Shown here in pieces: positions 1 through 7,139 of a stretch of 19,772 bases of DNA (positions within the stretch are counted from its first letter, which is position 1; every line of letters begins with the position of its first letter). The position numbers were made by a program, and so were the translations under genes. This DNA comes from JBFGCA01 sp041567315. Its GTDB lineage: Bacteria; Acidobacteriota; Thermoanaerobaculia; Multivoradales; JAHEKO01. The notes under the pieces were generated by a model that was not told the DNA's origin, did no database searches, and saw only the letters and a program-made list of their open reading frames with translations. The stretch covers positions 1 to 19,772 of the forward strand of contig JBFGCA010000092.1 of the NCBI GenBank assembly GCA_041567315.1, in the 5' to 3' direction.

Positions 1-297
1 CGCCAGAAGGGCAACGTCTCGCGCCGGGTCCTCGATGCGTTGAGGGGGGTGCTGTTCCGTTTCGAGGCCGTCCGCGGGACCATCATCACGACGGGAGGAT
101 TCACCAAGGGGACGACGGAGGCCGCTTTTGAACGGGGCGCCCCTCCAATCACCTTGATCGATGGCGACAGGCTGCTCGACCTCCTCATCGAGAACCAGCT
201 CGGCGTCCGCAAAAGGAAGGCCGAGCTGTGGGAGGTCGACGCCGACGCCTTCGTGGGCCTGCTGCCCGGCGAAGCCGAAGAGAACGAGGGCTCCTGA
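1..297 (+). CDS. Mrr-like restriction endonuclease, C-terminal part (5' end outside window)
   Basis: The reading frame is open from the first base and ends with TGA at 295-297, giving about 98 visible residues. The stretch NVSRRVLDALRG, then GTIITTGGFTKGTTEAAFERG, then ITLIDGDRLLDLLIE matches the C-terminal half of the Mrr_cat fold, the nuclease domain of type IV restriction enzymes that cut modified DNA. The catalytic D...QxK region would lie at or just before the window edge; only the trailing QK is visible, so activity cannot be judged. The stop lies 5 bases before the ATG of the hsdM-like gene on the same strand, so the two are probably co-transcribed. It could instead be a stand-alone nuclease placed in a type I locus. 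Family call is confident, exact specificity unknown. Confidence 0.8.
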   Translation, partial: RQKGNVSRRVLDALRGVLFRFEAVRGTIITTGGFTKGTTEAAFERGAPPITLIDGDRLLDLLIENQLGVRKRKAELWEVDADAFVGLLPGEAEENEGS

Positions 298-302
298 GGG
301 CG

Positions 303-1835
303 ATGAGCGACGCCGGCCGCATCGTCCAGAAGCTCTGGAGCTACTGCCACGTCCTGCGGGACGACGGGCTCTCCTACCTCGACTACATCGAGCAGCTCAC
401 CTATCTGCTGTTCCTCAAGATGGCCGAGGAGCGGAGCCAGCTCACCGGGGAGGCGCAGCCGATCCCGGCGGGCTACCGGTGGTCCGACCTGTCGGCGCCG
501 CAGATGGAGGGCGAGCGGCTGGAGGCGCACTACCGGGAGACGCTCCAGGAGCTGGCCAAGCAGACCGGGATGCTCGGCCTCATCTTCCGCAAGGCCCAGA
601 ACCGCATCCAGGATCCGGCCAAGCTCCGGCAGCTCATCGTCGAGCTGATCGGCAAGGAGTCGTGGCTCAAGATGTCGGCCGACGTCAAGGGCGACGCCTA
701 CGAGGGGCTGCTCGAGAAGAACGCCCAGGACACCAAGAGCGGCGCCGGGCAGTACTTCACGCCCCGCGCCCTCATCCAGGGGATCGTCGACTGCATCCAG
801 CCCCAGCCCGGCGAGGTCATCTGCGACCCGGCCTGCGGCACCGGGGGCTTCCTGCTCGCCGCCTACGAGTACCTGGCCGAGCCGAGACGGTACAGCCTCG
901 ACAAGGCGCAGAAGCGGCATCTCAAGTACGAGGCCCTGCGCGGCGTCGAGCTGGTGGACAGCGTCACCCGGCTGTGCGCCATGAACCTCTTCCTCCACGG
1001 TATCGGGCCGAGCGACGACGAGATGCCGCCGCCGCTCAAGACCGACGATGCCCTCCGCAACGAGCCGAGCGGCCACTTCAACGTGGTCATGACCAACCCG
1101 CCGTTCGGCAAGAAGTCGAGCATTACGGTGGTCAACGAGGAGGGCGAGCAGGACCGGGTGTCGCTGACTTACAACCGTCCCGACTTCTGGACCACCACTT
1201 CGAACAAGCAGCTCAACTTCGTCCAGCACGTGAAAAGCCTGCTGGCGATCAACGGCCGCGCCGCGGTGGTCGTACCCGACAACGTCCTCTTCGAGGGCGG
1301 CGCCGGCGAGAAGGTCCGCCGCAAGCTCCTGCAGGAGTGCGAGGTCCACACCCTCCTGCGCCTGCCGACCGGGATCTTCTACGCCCAGGGCGTCAAGGCG
1401 AACGTCCTCTTCTTCGACCGCAAGCCCGCCAGCGAGACGCCCTGGACGAAGAGGCTCTGGATCTACGACCTCCGCACCAACAAGCACTTTACGCTCAAGA
1501 CAAAGCCGCTCGTCCGCCAGGATCTCGACGAGTTCGTGGCCTGCTACCGGCCCGAAGACCGGCACACGAGGAAGGCGACCTGGTCGGAGAAGAAACCCGA
1601 CGGCCGTTGGCGCCCCTACGACTACGACGAGCTGATCGCCCGGGACAAGGTCAGCCTCGACATCTTCTGGCTGCGCGACGAGAGCCTGGAAGACTCGGCG
1701 AGCCTGCCGGACCCGCATGCGCTGGCCGAGGAGATCGCGGACGACCTGCGCTCGGCCCTGGAGCAGATTGAGGATGTCCTTGCAGACCTCCAGGCGCGAG
1801 TCGGCGCACCGCCCACGGACGCGAAGTCCTCCTGA
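303..1835 (+). CDS. hsdM: Type I restriction-modification system methyltransferase subunit (HsdM)
   Basis: A 510-residue protein that fits the normal HsdM length. It would transfer a methyl group from S-adenosylmethionine to the N6 of adenine in a site chosen by a partner specificity subunit. The N-terminal helical HsdM domain starts with IVQKLWSYCHVLRDDGLSY and continues to about residue 140. GQYFTPR follows near residues 149-155. SAM-binding motif I is DPACGTGGF at about 175-183, and catalytic motif IV is NPPF at 265-268, intact for N6-adenine methylation. The ATG at 303 is chosen over an upstream in-frame start because it opens on the conserved N-terminus and follows the Mrr-like stop by 5 bases, with GAGGG just upstream. 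No HsdS target-recognition subunit and no HsdR translocase are in the window; the next gene faces the other way. Either they lie upstream or this is a remnant or non-standard system. Confidence 0.93.
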   Translation: MSDAGRIVQKLWSYCHVLRDDGLSYLDYIEQLTYLLFLKMAEERSQLTGEAQPIPAGYRWSDLSAPQMEGERLEAHYRETLQELAKQTGMLGLIFRKAQNRIQDPAKLRQLIVELIGKESWLKMSADVKGDAYEGLLEKNAQDTKSGAGQYFTPRALIQGIVDCIQPQPGEVICDPACGTGGFLLAAYEYLAEPRRYSLDKAQKRHLKYEALRGVELVDSVTRLCAMNLFLHGIGPSDDEMPPPLKTDDALRNEPSGHFNVVMTNPPFGKKSSITVVNEEGEQDRVSLTYNRPDFWTTTSNKQLNFVQHVKSLLAINGRAAVVVPDNVLFEGGAGEKVRRKLLQECEVHTLLRLPTGIFYAQGVKANVLFFDRKPASETPWTKRLWIYDLRTNKHFTLKTKPLVRQDLDEFVACYRPEDRHTRKATWSEKKPDGRWRPYDYDELIARDKVSLDIFWLRDESLEDSASLPDPHALAEEIADDLRSALEQIEDVLADLQARVGAPPTDAKSS

Positions 1836-1867
1836 ACCAACGTGATCAACGAACTGTGCCTTCTCAC

Positions 1868-2518
1868 CTAGCCCTCATCACCGTCTGAGGGAAGGCGCTC
1901 CCATTCGAGGCCAAGGGCCCGCAGCTTCGCAGCGTGGGGCAACACAAACAACGCCGCCGCTCCGCCCAAGACTACTAGCCGTTCTGCGGTCAAGAGATTT
2001 GCGCCGTAATAGCTCAAAACAAAATCGAGTATGAAAATTATCAACCCAAGAGAGGCGAGAAGCCAACACGCCCACCTGAAGACGTCCGTGGCGCTCGTCT
2101 TCTTTTGTTCAACTCGTCGGCTTTCGAGTGAGAGCTTGTTGGCCCTAAGCGCTGCGAACTTCGGCAGTTCTCCTTCGCTCATCTCTACTAACTCGCCCGA
2201 CGAAGCAACCCGATGAAAGGTCAACTCATCTTCGCCTGGCACCACGAGATAAGCCTGCAACAGTGCGTTTTCAACCGCCTGACGGTAGAGATTCAACTGC
2301 GCTACAGCCACAGCATTTTCCAAGTCGCTTCCGCCTCGTTTCACTTCGAAAACAGCAAGTTGCCGCTGCCCCTTGGGTTCCACAATAAGAACGTCCGGCG
2401 TCAACCATCTAGCGCCATCAGCGTCAGGAACGCTTCCGCCAACCAAGATACTCTCCTCCGGGTATCCATGTGCCTTCAAACACTTTACGAGCGCAGAAAC
2501 AGCTTCTCTTTCATTCAT
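1868..2518 (-). CDS. Membrane-anchored PD-(D/E)XK (HsdR-N-like) putative nuclease
   Basis: I do not recognise a named family, but the 216-residue product has a readable design. Residues 41-42 (PD) and 58-60 (EVK, in LAVFEVKRGG) form a PD-(D/E)XK nuclease-type core. QLNLYRQ at about 74-80 resembles the QxxxY helix of HsdR N-terminal nucleases. Two hydrophobic segments near 149-170 and 178-195 would anchor it in the inner membrane, leaving a short charged tail. The ATG at 2518 is preferred because the preceding small ORF ends in an ATGA overlap with it; an in-frame GTG at 2545 would add nine residues. Base composition is clearly lower in G+C than its neighbours (23 of 60 bases in 1981-2040), a sign of transfer. 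It converges on hsdM with a 32-base gap. A membrane-bound nuclease next to restriction genes suggests a defence effector, but that role is inference. Confidence 0.72.
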   Translation of the reverse strand: MNEREAVSALVKCLKAHGYPEESILVGGSVPDADGARWLTPDVLIVEPKGQRQLAVFEVKRGGSDLENAVAVAQLNLYRQAVENALLQAYLVVPGEDELTFHRVASSGELVEMSEGELPKFAALRANKLSLESRRVEQKKTSATDVFRWACWLLASLGLIIFILDFVLSYYGANLLTAERLVVLGGAAALFVLPHAAKLRALGLEWERLPSDGDEG

Positions 2519-2661
2519 GACAACTTTCGTCGGCCGGACCGCCACCGCCTCGACCGAAGAGCTGCCGGCCCGACGTCACCCGGCAGAGTGCCAGCACCCG
2601 CCGCCGAGGCGCAGATCGTCCACAGCGCTGCCGCGAGCAGCGCGACTCGCGCGTCCCTCAC
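2515..2661 (-). CDS. Small signal-peptide ORF, possible remnant of a secreted protein
   Basis: A 48-residue frame starts at GTG 2661 behind an unusually good ribosome site (AAAGGAGGA, about 5 bases upstream). It reads MRDARVALLAAALWTICASA, a textbook Sec signal peptide, then AGAGTLPGDVGPAA and an arginine-rich tail that looks uncomposed. The TGA overlaps the ATG of the membrane nuclease-like gene in the form ATGA. The ORF is high in G+C like the rest of the genome, whereas the following gene is not. The simplest reading is the 5' end of a resident secreted-protein gene cut by insertion of foreign DNA near 2515-2550. The alternative is a genuine exported micropeptide translationally coupled to the nuclease-like protein. 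The start is well supported, the function unknown. Confidence 0.5.
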   Translation of the reverse strand: MRDARVALLAAALWTICASAAGAGTLPGDVGPAALRSRRWRSGRRKLS

Positions 2662-2691
2662 GCGGTCCTCCTTTCAGGTCAGAGGTGAGTC

Positions 2692-2708
2692 GCCCACCGG
2701 CAGTGGGC
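2692..2708 (-). promoter_or_regulatory. Leader hairpin upstream of the small signal-peptide ORF
   Basis: GCCCAC and GTGGGC form a perfect 6-bp inverted repeat around a 5-base loop. It lies in the presumed 5' leader between the promoter at 2794-2799 and the ribosome site near 2667-2675, on the minus strand. No T-tract follows, so it is not an ordinary intrinsic terminator. A role in transcript stability or translation is only inferred. Confidence 0.3.
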
Positions 2709-2787
2709 CTCCACCGCGTGGGGCTCCTGACTCCGACCCGAGCGGCGCCTGGCCGGACCCGGGGAACCTCAGTAGGGCGACGTGAAC

Positions 2788-2822
2788 GTGCTAATTATAG
2801 CACAAATGGGGCAAGAGATCAG
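2788..2822 (-). promoter_or_regulatory. Extended -10 promoter inside an inverted repeat (candidate operator)
   Basis: On the minus strand the sequence reads TGCTATAAT, a perfect TATAAT box (2799 to 2794) with the TGn extended -10 element. The position 17 bases upstream of it offers only CTGATC, a weak -35, as is usual for extended -10 promoters. The -10 lies exactly inside the inverted repeat GTGCTA-TAAT-TAGCAC (2788-2803), an ideal place for a repressor dimer. It would drive the signal-peptide ORF and the membrane nuclease-like gene, with a leader of about 125 bases. The -35 overlaps the stop codon of the upstream membrane protein gene. Confidence 0.55.
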
Positions 2823-4702
2823 CGGCCTTCGCCGTCTGCCTTCCGTCGCCTGCCCTCGAGAAAATCCATCAATCGCCCGCCCGCCGGATAGATCTCCGCC
2901 AGCGGCTCGACCAGCTTCCGAGCCTCGACGCGCCGGCCCTCGCGCCACCGCGCAAAACCCCACAAATACCGATACGGATCGGCCAGCCGCGCCTCCCCGC
3001 TGGCGAGGATCTGCTCGATCTCCGGCTCGAGCGGCCCCAGCTCCGGCGGCACCTCGCGGCTCGCCACCGCCAGCGAGCCCCACAACCGCCGCTCGGCCGC
3101 CTCCGGCTCCGGCCCGGTCGCGAGCCGCAGATGCGCGGCCAGCACCAGCCCGAAGGCCGCGACGAGCAGCCCCTGCACCAGCCTCGCGCCACCCCAGCGC
3201 TCGAGCCCCCAGGCCACCGGCAGCAGAAAAAGCAGCAGCACCGCCCCCGTCGCCGTCCGCCCCCACCCCCGCGACAGCCCGCGTCCCCGGAAGAAGTTGA
3301 GGCCGCGATGCCGCACCGGAAACGTCCGCGCGATCTCCCGCGCCTTGGCCACCGGCGGCTGGCCGTCCTGGTCGCGCTCGGCGCCCGGCACCACCGACGC
3401 CCGCCCCGCGAACACCAGGTTCAAATCCCGCACCCCGCGAACGTAGAGATTCGAGGTGAAGAGCCCCCACCCGCAGCAGGCCACCAGCGCCGCCGCCAGC
3501 GGCCCCCGCAGCCGCCGCCAGGCCGCGAGATTCGCCAGCCCGATTGCCACGAGCGGCACGTCCGAACTCATCCGCCGCGCGCCGTACCCCTCGCCCGCCC
3601 ACCAGTCGCTCACCGCCGCGTTGACGTAGACGTCGACCAGCAGCAACGCCAACGCCGCCACCTGCCAGCCCCGCCCCAGCCGGCAGCGCCAGGGCAAGAG
3701 CAGCCCCACGATCCCCACCGCGAACACCGGCGACCACGGCAGCAGCCCCGAAAACCCCGAAAACAGGAACCGCCCGAACTCCGGCTCCGTCCACCGCATG
3801 AACCCCGTCCCCTGCGGCAGGCTGAACAACGCCTGGCGCTCGAGACCCCAGACGTGGAGCTGGAGCGAAGCCACCGCCAGCGCGGCGCCGCCGGCGACCG
3901 CCCCGAGCGCCGCGAGCCGCCTCGCCGAATGCCCCTCGCGCCACAGAGTCCACGCCGGCACCAGCAGCACCGCCCCCTTGAGCACGTCCTGCCACCGGCA
4001 CAGGAACACCAGCCCCAGCGCCACCCCGCACGCGAACGCCGAGAGCGCCGTCGGCCGCCGCCCCACCAGCAGCGCCGCCCCGATCAGACCGGTCACCGCC
4101 AGCGTGCTCGGGAGGTGCGAGGTCGCGTACTGCCGGAAGGCATAGACCAGAAGCGGCGTTCCCATGACCAGCGCCAGAGCGCCGGCAAACGCCAGCCCCG
4201 GCCCCGCCCCCAGCCTCCCCAGCCACCGGTCGAGCCCCCAGATCAACGCCAGCGCCAGCCCGAGCGACAAGAGATGCAGCGCCACCCGCTCGGCCCACCC
4301 CCAGCGCACCGCCGGCCGCTCCCAGCCCAGCGCCCGAAGCGGCAGCGCCACCAGATACGCCGTCGCCCACACCAGCGACGGCCCGATGCTGAACGCGTTG
4401 CGGAGCGCCCCGTGCGGCTCGACCTCGCTCAACAGCCGCAGCAGGATCGTCGGGTCCGCCGTGCTGAACAGCGCGTCGTTCCTCAGATCCAGATCGCCGT
4501 CCTCGACCAGCGACGACGTCTGCCCCAGATAAAACGTCTGGTCCCACCCCCGCATCGGCTGCACCCGCCCCATCACCAGCGCCAGCCCCACCGTCACCAG
4601 CACCCACCCCACCGCGCGCCGCCCCGGCCAGCGCCGCACCCGCCCGTCCCTCGAGCCCTCCGCAGACAGCGTCTCCGCCACCTTTTCCACCCACTTCTCC
4701 AT
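2819..4702 (-). CDS. GT-C-like integral membrane glycosyltransferase (GT39/ArnT-type)
   Basis: A 627-residue polytopic membrane protein. A cytoplasmic N-terminus of about 30 residues is followed by a first membrane segment (VGWVLVTVGLALVMG) and then RGWDQTFYLGQTSSLVEDGD in the first external loop. An acidic residue in that loop followed by a DGDLDL segment, GPSLVWATAYLVALPL, and later FLFSGFSGLLPWSPV matches GT-C membrane transferases that use polyprenyl-linked sugars to modify lipid or protein at the outer face of the inner membrane. About ten hydrophobic segments follow. Two late ones near residues 470-520 precede a soluble tail of about 100 residues. ATG 4702 is chosen because the extension upstream to 4870 is arginine/glycine-rich and unlike a protein start; its ribosome site is weak. 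Substrate cannot be deduced. The gene stands alone, with divergent and convergent spacing on either side. Confidence 0.7.
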   Translation of the reverse strand: MEKWVEKVAETLSAEGSRDGRVRRWPGRRAVGWVLVTVGLALVMGRVQPMRGWDQTFYLGQTSSLVEDGDLDLRNDALFSTADPTILLRLLSEVEPHGALRNAFSIGPSLVWATAYLVALPLRALGWERPAVRWGWAERVALHLLSLGLALALIWGLDRWLGRLGAGPGLAFAGALALVMGTPLLVYAFRQYATSHLPSTLAVTGLIGAALLVGRRPTALSAFACGVALGLVFLCRWQDVLKGAVLLVPAWTLWREGHSARRLAALGAVAGGAALAVASLQLHVWGLERQALFSLPQGTGFMRWTEPEFGRFLFSGFSGLLPWSPVFAVGIVGLLLPWRCRLGRGWQVAALALLLVDVYVNAAVSDWWAGEGYGARRMSSDVPLVAIGLANLAAWRRLRGPLAAALVACCGWGLFTSNLYVRGVRDLNLVFAGRASVVPGAERDQDGQPPVAKAREIARTFPVRHRGLNFFRGRGLSRGWGRTATGAVLLLFLLPVAWGLERWGGARLVQGLLVAAFGLVLAAHLRLATGPEPEAAERRLWGSLAVASREVPPELGPLEPEIEQILASGEARLADPYRYLWGFARWREGRRVEARKLVEPLAEIYPAGGRLMDFLEGRRRKADGEGR

Positions 4703-4959
4703 CCGGCCTACGCCGTCCCAGGATCCGCCCCTTGGCCTCGAACCCTCTCGAGCCGCGCCCGGGCAATCGCCGCGTTGACCCTGGCCCAGCGCCCTCAGGC
4801 ACCGCGCCAATCTAGCAGCCCAGAGCCCGCCATCGATCCTCCGCCGCCCTCCCGCCCAAACCTCCAGCACCCGTCGGGGCGTCGCGCAGCCGCCTCACTC
4901 TACCTCTACTCGCGCCTTGAGCTGTTCCTTTCAGGCACCAAGAGACCTCTCACGCAATA
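4703..4959. other. Intergenic DNA without a recognisable gene
   Basis: This stretch lies between the divergent starts of the GT-C-like gene and the RHS gene. Reading frames across it are proline/arginine-rich and show no protein-like motif, and no ribosome site precedes any of them. I see no RNA gene. It should hold the promoter of the minus-strand membrane protein gene, but no convincing -10/-35 pair is visible in the high-GC part. Confidence 0.4.
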
Positions 4960-4990
4960 TTGACAACAGTCCTAGGTTATGTTAAACATA
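4960..4990 (+). promoter_or_regulatory. Probable promoter with overlapping inverted repeat ahead of the RHS gene
   Basis: A perfect TTGACA (4960-4965) is followed after 17 bases by TAAACA (4983-4988), a poor -10. The local sequence is strikingly A+T-rich against the background. The inverted repeat TATGTT-A-AACATA (4978-4990) overlaps the -10 region and could bind a dimeric regulator. A transcript starting here would have a leader of about 175 bases before the RHS start codon. The -35 is good and the -10 weak, so regulated or activator-dependent use is plausible. Confidence 0.45.
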
Positions 4991-5144
4991 TTTCGAGTCA
5001 GGTTTTCCCTTGGGAGAGGAGTCCGCTATCGTCGGTAGCTTCCGGCGGTGGCGTGAGCAGTTGCCGCTTCGGCGCATGGCGGCGCGACCCGTTGTCGGTT
5101 GCCGAAGACAAGGCAGCCGGCCCCTGGCCCCACTTCATGGAGGC

Positions 5145-5165
5145 CCGAGGCCGCGACCTCGGAGG
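5145..5165 (+). promoter_or_regulatory. Hairpin overlapping the RHS ribosome binding site
   Basis: CCGAGG (5145-5150) and CCTCGG (5157-5162) form a perfect 6-bp stem. The Shine-Dalgarno GGAGG at 5161-5165, 6 bases before ATG 5172, shares its first two G residues with the stem, so folding could limit translation. A GGAGGCCC direct repeat (5139-5146 and 5161-5168) brackets the stem. Confidence 0.35.
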
Positions 5166-5171
5166 CCCACG

Positions 5172-7139
5172 ATGGGAACACACCGCGCGCTCCTCGCCCT
5201 CGTCTGCCTGACACTGCTTCAGGCGACCACCGCCTTCGCCCAGAATCAGCACCAGATGCGCGGCCGCGGGTTCAAGCCCGAGGACGTCTACGACGTTGGA
5301 GACGTCGACACCGTGAGCTTGTTCAACGGCTCGCTCACCATCCGCATCCCGATCGGCGGCACCTACCCCGTCGGCGGCGGGATCTCCTACGGCCTCGCCC
5401 TGGTCTATAACTCCTACCTCTGGGACTACGAGGACTACCACCACACCGACAATCAGATCTACCAGAGCGCCGTCCCGAACGCCCTCTCCAACGCCGGCCT
5501 CGGCTGGACCGTGACCTTTGGCGAGCTGGTCCCGCCAAACACCGAGCCCATCAATGACGACGATACGCGCTGGCTCTACGTCGGCGCCGACGGTGCCCGC
5601 CACGTCTTCTACGACACCCTCCACGAGGGCGATGTCAACAACGCCAACGTCTGGTACACCCGCGACAGCTCCTACCTGCGGATGAAACGCCTGGGCGGCT
5701 CACCCGTCCAGTACGACATCGAGTTCCCGGACGGTACCCTGCACACCTTCGCCGAGTTCGAGCCCGGCCGCTGGGAGGTGGTCAGAATCTGCGACAGGTT
5801 CGTCCCCCCCAACGAGGTCACGATCGACCGCAGCGACCCGGTCGACTGGGTGATCAGCGATCCCCACCTCCCGGCGCAGCACATCAAGTTCCGGAGCGAT
5901 TTCCTCGACGGCGCCCTCCCCCGCCCCCAGATCGACCGCATCGAGCTCACGGCGTTCAACGGTGCGACCGCCACCTATCTCTTCGAGTACGAGGAGCGGT
6001 TCATCGAACGCGGCTGCCAGGACGAGGTGATCGGCCTCGACGTCCCCGGCTATCCCGAGACCCTGGAGGTCCCCCTCCTCCAGGCCGTCCGCCTGCCGCA
6101 CGGCGAGAGCTACGAGATGATCGACCCCGACACTAACGGCGCCTACTATCACGGCGTCTGCGACGGCACGGGCCAGGCCACCGGGCGGATCCGCGGCATG
6201 CGCCTGCCGACCGGCGGCCGGGTCGAGTGGACCTACGGACAGTGGGCCTTCTCGGCCCTGAACGAGCCGATGCGCCTGCCGTGGAGATACGCCACCGGCG
6301 TGATGACGCGGACTCTCCTCGACCTCGCCGGCAGCGCCATCGGCACCTGGCAGTACACCAATGCCATCTTTCCTGCGGGCCCCTACTTCCCCTGCGACCC
6401 AGACACAGGCCTCTGTGACCTGCACCCGATCGAAACCCGGACCGTGGTCGTCACCCCGAGCGGTCACTGCTCCAAGCACTACTTCCAGGCCTACCCGCTG
6501 GCGGCCAACGCCCTCGGCAACGACAACTGGGCCTACGGGCTCTCCTACACAAAGGAGGTCGCCGACGCCGACGGCCGGTTCCTGTCCAGCGAGACCCGAG
6601 GGGGTTTCGCCGAGATCCCGGGCGCCCTCCCGTGGATCCTCAACCTCGACTGTACGGGAACGCACTATCGATCGAGCTACGTCAACTACGAGCGCGACCT
6701 CCGTTCCCCAGACACCGAGGAGGACGGACGCCACCAGCAGAACTCCAACCGCCGCCTCAAGCGCAGCCGCACCGTCTACCACCAGGACAGCAATCGCCAC
6801 GCCGACACCGACTACGACAACTTCGACGGCATGGGCCGCTACCGGCAAGTGACGACCGGCGGCGACTTCGACGGCCAGAACGAGCGCTCGAGCTTCACCG
6901 GCTACAACCCCAAGACCGGGACCTACATCATCGACCTCACAACCGACACCGTCAGCGGCGACTTCACCATGGTGCCCGCGTCTGGACCTGGAAGAGGTTG
7001 CCGTAGGGGTCGTAGCTGTAGAGCTCGTTGTAGCCGTGGCGCGGCGGTGACGATCACGCCACCGTCCAGCTCGGCGAGGGCCCTGAAGTCCGGCCTCAGA
7101 CCCCGCAGCCGCTCCTCGCTCTCCAGCTCCACCAGGTAG
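5172..7139 (+). CDS. Secreted RHS/YD-repeat-type protein, 3' truncated
   Basis: ATG 5172 has a GGAGG site 6 bases upstream and opens a clear signal peptide (MGTHRALLALVCLTLLQATT, cleavage after AFA). The mature part begins with VDTVSLFNGSLTIRIPIGGT and GISYGLALVYNSYLWDY, the N-terminal module of large secreted RHS-family proteins, which build a YD-repeat shell around a variable C-terminal domain. YD-like text appears late (DTDYDNFDGMGRYRQVTTGG near residue 555), where the repeats should start. Recognisable sequence ends at about VPAS (nt 6978, residue about 602). The remaining 50 or so residues are arginine/serine-rich read-through of DNA that codes on the other strand. Intact relatives run well beyond 1000 residues, so the shell, core and any toxin tip are missing. 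It may be non-functional despite the open frame to 7139. Confidence 0.75.
   Translation: MGTHRALLALVCLTLLQATTAFAQNQHQMRGRGFKPEDVYDVGDVDTVSLFNGSLTIRIPIGGTYPVGGGISYGLALVYNSYLWDYEDYHHTDNQIYQSAVPNALSNAGLGWTVTFGELVPPNTEPINDDDTRWLYVGADGARHVFYDTLHEGDVNNANVWYTRDSSYLRMKRLGGSPVQYDIEFPDGTLHTFAEFEPGRWEVVRICDRFVPPNEVTIDRSDPVDWVISDPHLPAQHIKFRSDFLDGALPRPQIDRIELTAFNGATATYLFEYEERFIERGCQDEVIGLDVPGYPETLEVPLLQAVRLPHGESYEMIDPDTNGAYYHGVCDGTGQATGRIRGMRLPTGGRVEWTYGQWAFSALNEPMRLPWRYATGVMTRTLLDLAGSAIGTWQYTNAIFPAGPYFPCDPDTGLCDLHPIETRTVVVTPSGHCSKHYFQAYPLAANALGNDNWAYGLSYTKEVADADGRFLSSETRGGFAEIPGALPWILNLDCTGTHYRSSYVNYERDLRSPDTEEDGRHQQNSNRRLKRSRTVYHQDSNRHADTDYDNFDGMGRYRQVTTGGDFDGQNERSSFTGYNPKTGTYIIDLTTDTVSGDFTMVPASGPGRGCRRGRSCRARCSRGAAVTITPPSSSARALKSGLRPRSRSSLSSSTR

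Noticed and set aside
2543..2545. GTG at 2545 as start of the membrane nuclease-like gene
   Set aside because: The ATG at 2518 makes an ATGA overlap with the preceding ORF and lies right before the conserved-looking domain; the GTG has GAGG only two bases away.
3131..4963. A 610-codon plus-strand frame opposite the GT-C-like gene
   Set aside because: Composed almost only of Arg, Pro, His and Gln, typical of an antisense shadow of a Leu/Ala-rich membrane protein.
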